DNA of 64,000 nt. Origin: Atrichornis clamosus. Taxonomy: Eukaryota > Chordata > Aves > Passeriformes > Menuridae. The stretch is from positions 186,001 to 250,000 of the forward strand of contig WBMZ01014153.1 of assembly GCA_013400975.1 (NCBI GenBank). The letters run 5' to 3'. Both the position numbers and the translations under genes were made by a program. The notes beneath the pieces were generated by a model. That model saw only the letters and a program-made list of their open reading frames with translations. It searched no databases and was not told where the DNA came from. Below, in pieces: positions 61,101 through 64,000 of the stretch (its first letter is position 1; each line of letters begins with the position of its first letter).

Positions 61101-64000
61101 AGATTTGATTTCTAATCCGTAAACATTTTTCATGATGAAACCCATTTTCTGTGGTGTTAAGTGATTGATATGATAGACCGTAACAGGTAAGAATTACATT
61201 GAAAATTGTCGCAAAACAAATGAACAAACAAATAAATTAGTTTGCAAAACCTTGTAAATTCAAAGAAAAACGCAGATATCTCACCAATGAAATGGATGTT
61301 AATGGTGAAACAAATATAAGATTGAGGCTGAATAACAGTGGAATATTTGTTACTTTTTCCAATATATTCTGGAAAAGTGGTGTTGATAGATGTTATTATA
61401 CATAGTAATTTTCATATGCATCTTTAAAACAGAAGAATGAAACAAAGACCCATCTGAAATAAAGCAATGACATGAGTATGCTTTTACTACTCAATTAATT
61501 TTTTAATATATTCCTCTAACAATACAACAAAGTGGATTCTGTCATTAAAGTACTTTAGCATTTAATATTTTAGCAAAAATCATTTAAATTTCATTCTGGT
61601 AAAGTATAACTTAAAGCAGGAAAGCAGGATATTTAGATATTTTATTTTGTTAGGAGAGGGAATTTTTTTGTTTCAGAAGCAATATAATATGGAATCTCAG
61701 AGCAGAAGTTGGATACTTTGCTTAAGCAGTTGCTTATCAGAAAATAAAGAATTTGTTTTTAAGAGGGAAATAGATTAAAAGCTCCATACAAACAATTTCT
61801 TTTCTCAGTTGACACTAAAATAGCTATTGAATGTAGCAAGATCTTCACACAACATACCTGTATTTTCAAATGTTAAGACTTGTATTATGGCGATGAATTA
61901 AAAGGAACAATTAAGAAGACACACCCCAAATTTTTCATGAATCCTTCTTTTTCATTTTTAAGGAACAGATTGTGCCATGCAGGGCAACTGTAGAGCTGCA
62001 TTAGCATAGGAGTGAGGCTAAGGGCAATGCTGCATCTCCTCTGAAGAATACAAATAAAAGGACAGTCTTTGTATCTAAGCAACAGTCCTGCCTGATGCTG
62101 AAGGAGGACATCATCTCTCATGCCTAACTATTCCTTTAACATGAATGAACCCCTGGAGGTACTTGTATAAAGAGTTGCCTGTGCTCCAGGGCTGCCATAC
62201 TGCAAAATTTAAAATAAAGTGCCTTATTTCCTAGGTTTAACACAATTCTTCAAATAATCACAGGAGAATTGAACTAGCTCAATAAATGACTGCATTCTTA
62301 GTACTTGTTTAGATTAATACCACGTCAATCCCTACTTCAGTCAAAACAGTTGGGAGTTTTTTCTGAAGTCAGCATAGAAATCATGACAACCAGGTATGAT
62401 TCCTCCCATACAGAGCTCTCTGCTGAGAACCAAAACGAATTCAGTCTGAAGGATACAGAAAATCCTACAGCTCTGCAGATGTTTACAGGCTGCAGTGGAT
62501 TCTTCCTCAACATCAATACTGCAAATTTTGATAAATTATTGAGATTTCTTCTGGAAAAATAGCAATAAAATCATACTACTGAGAATAAGAAGCCATCTTT
62601 GTAATGTTTCTCTCTTTTTAAAATTTTGAAGAGCAAGATGACGCATCAGTGCATTTTCTAATCAGCATTTTCACTGTCCCTATGAGCTTAAGATGGACTG
62701 CGTACTGTTCTTTATGGTGTAAGAATCGTGGAATGGAGATAAAACTGTTTAAGACAGGCTAGAAGTATTGTCATGGACTAATAAAGGGTGTTTATGAAAA
62801 ACCAAGTGGCTTAGTTGCAAATTGAAAATGTGAGCACACAATTGCATTATGTGGATCTGTACATCAACAAAATGTTCTTTGAGATTACAGTGCTGTTAAT
62901 CCTAAAAGCAGTAGTGATTGTGCTCTTCCACGTTGTCTCTTCAATGTCATAAACCTCTATTTTGTAAAGCAAATTTCGTATTAAATCTCCAAGTTCCTTT
63001 TAGATTATGAGCAAATTAGCAATTAGTGAAACTCACACTAATTTTTCTCACTGAGGAAAGATAATCAGTGGCAGAAATAGAGAAAAAATATTCTCAATTT
63101 TACAAAATTTCTAGCTTTATTTTAGGTCCTAGACATAAATGCAGAATGCATGTTAAAATTTAATTTATGGGGTAGGCAGATATTTGTCATTTTCCTTCTT
63201 TGAGTTTTGAGAGTGCAGAGTACTGGAATCTCGCTCTCAGTGATCAAAGACAAGGCTACCTAACCCATACATCCTTTCAAGGAAAAGACCTGCTAATTCC
63301 TAGAATGTAGATTTAACTGATTTTTCTTTTAATATCTGAAGAGTAACTGCATTAAGTGCAATCCTTTTAAGTGAGAGACTTTTAAGTGTCTGCATCCAAC
63401 CCTTTGTGTGAATGAGAGCAAGCTAAGGAGCGGGTGTCTTGTTAGTGTATGCAATTCCCCAGCAAGATGTTGCATGTAATACTGTTAATTGAACCACAAA
63501 TGTCTATTATTTTTAAAAGAATTAATGGATTTCTCTTTAAAAGCTATATAATCAAGGATAAAATCACTATCTCTAAGATGTACTGATCTTCCTTTCATTG
63601 TTGTAGTAGAACAATACAACTTGGGTGAGGAACAGTTTTGATAAGTCTGACAGATAAGGAGCTGGTTTGCTTTCTGTGGTTGCTGAGCCAGTCTGAACAC
63701 CTGCTCTGCTCCTGTGTAATTTCTCTGCACACAGCTTCAAATAGTGTTTGATGATCACCCACAGCATCTGTAATAAAAACTGAGTAAGAGCTCCATACAG
63801 AAAAAATAAATGCATCTCTAGTGAGCTTGAGTGTTGACTTGAGATATAGAAGAAAATATAGTTCTTCAATATTAAATAAGACTTTCTCACTGAACTAGAG
63901 GTAGACATCGATCTTCAGTTCTGCAGTCAAAGAATAAATACAGTGAAGACTGCTTTTATTTTGCTGGGACTGGCAAAAGAAATTCAATTCAAGAATGAGC
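55101..64000. other. AT-rich unique sequence, no gene recognised
   Basis: About 8.9 kb to the window end. No transposon, RNA gene or convincing exon. The longest frames are about 99 codons plus (56886-57185) and 111 codons minus (63573-63908), neither recognisable. A G8 run followed by TTG/TTTG text is at 56008-56040 and a T-run at 56063-56079. A 9-bp stem (58676-58684 with 58720-58728) encloses a 35-nt loop. Confidence 0.55.

Noticed and set aside
62305..62562. 85-codon plus-strand frame
   Set aside because: It starts at TTG, the first ATG leaves about 58 codons, and there is no recognisable product or strong splice signal.
1..64000. tRNA genes, rRNA, CRISPR array, bacterial-style operons or a new multi-gene system
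   Set aside because: None seen. The sequence is vertebrate non-coding DNA with scattered retroelements, and nothing in it supports an undescribed multi-component system.

Overview
The window reads as vertebrate, specifically avian, nuclear DNA. It is AT-rich and no protein-coding gene could be confirmed in it. The assignment to a bird rests on the interspersed repeats: several CR1 LINE copies of different ages, including two with the same 3' end (CACAGAATATTCTGAG as seen on the + strand) of CR1-J type, and several LTRs that resemble bird ERVL-like solo LTRs. I see no Alu, B1/B2 or L1 sequence. I cannot name the species.

Layout. 1-12 kb: unique AT-rich sequence with one plus-strand CR1 tail (2.27-2.59 kb). 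12.1-12.7 kb: minus-strand CR1-J-type copy with an internal deletion. 12.7-25.4 kb: unique sequence with G/T-rich tracts and several short palindromes. 25.4-25.65 kb: a long T/G tract abutting a truncated antisense LTR. 28.55-28.8 kb: short minus-strand CR1. 30.95-31.46 kb: antisense LTR. 34.3-35.8 kb: the longest CR1 copy, with recognisable but dead reverse-transcriptase remains. 36.9-37.46 kb: full-length plus-strand solo LTR. 38.6 kb: a TGGGA pentamer array. 47.97-48.2 kb: plus-strand CR1 3' end. 49.0-49.7 kb: a much older plus-strand CR1. 49.8-50.4 kb: full-length antisense solo LTR. 53.6-54.1 kb: plus-strand LTR of another family with internal ~45-bp repeats. 55-64 kb: unique sequence in which I recognise nothing.

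Genes. Most open frames are short and look like chance or are shadows of repeats. The best gene-like signal is at 45.1 kb on the plus strand: a strong 3' splice site, 55 open codons, a stop, and a possible AATAAA with a GT-rich stretch downstream, as expected of a terminal exon. I do not recognise the peptide and give it low confidence. If it is not real, the window is intergenic or deep intronic sequence.

I found no tRNA, rRNA, CRISPR array or other multi-gene system. The remaining points of interest are small inverted repeats resembling dimeric transcription-factor sites, overlapping hairpins at 53.2 kb, and a recurrent one-way pattern of G-runs followed by T-runs.
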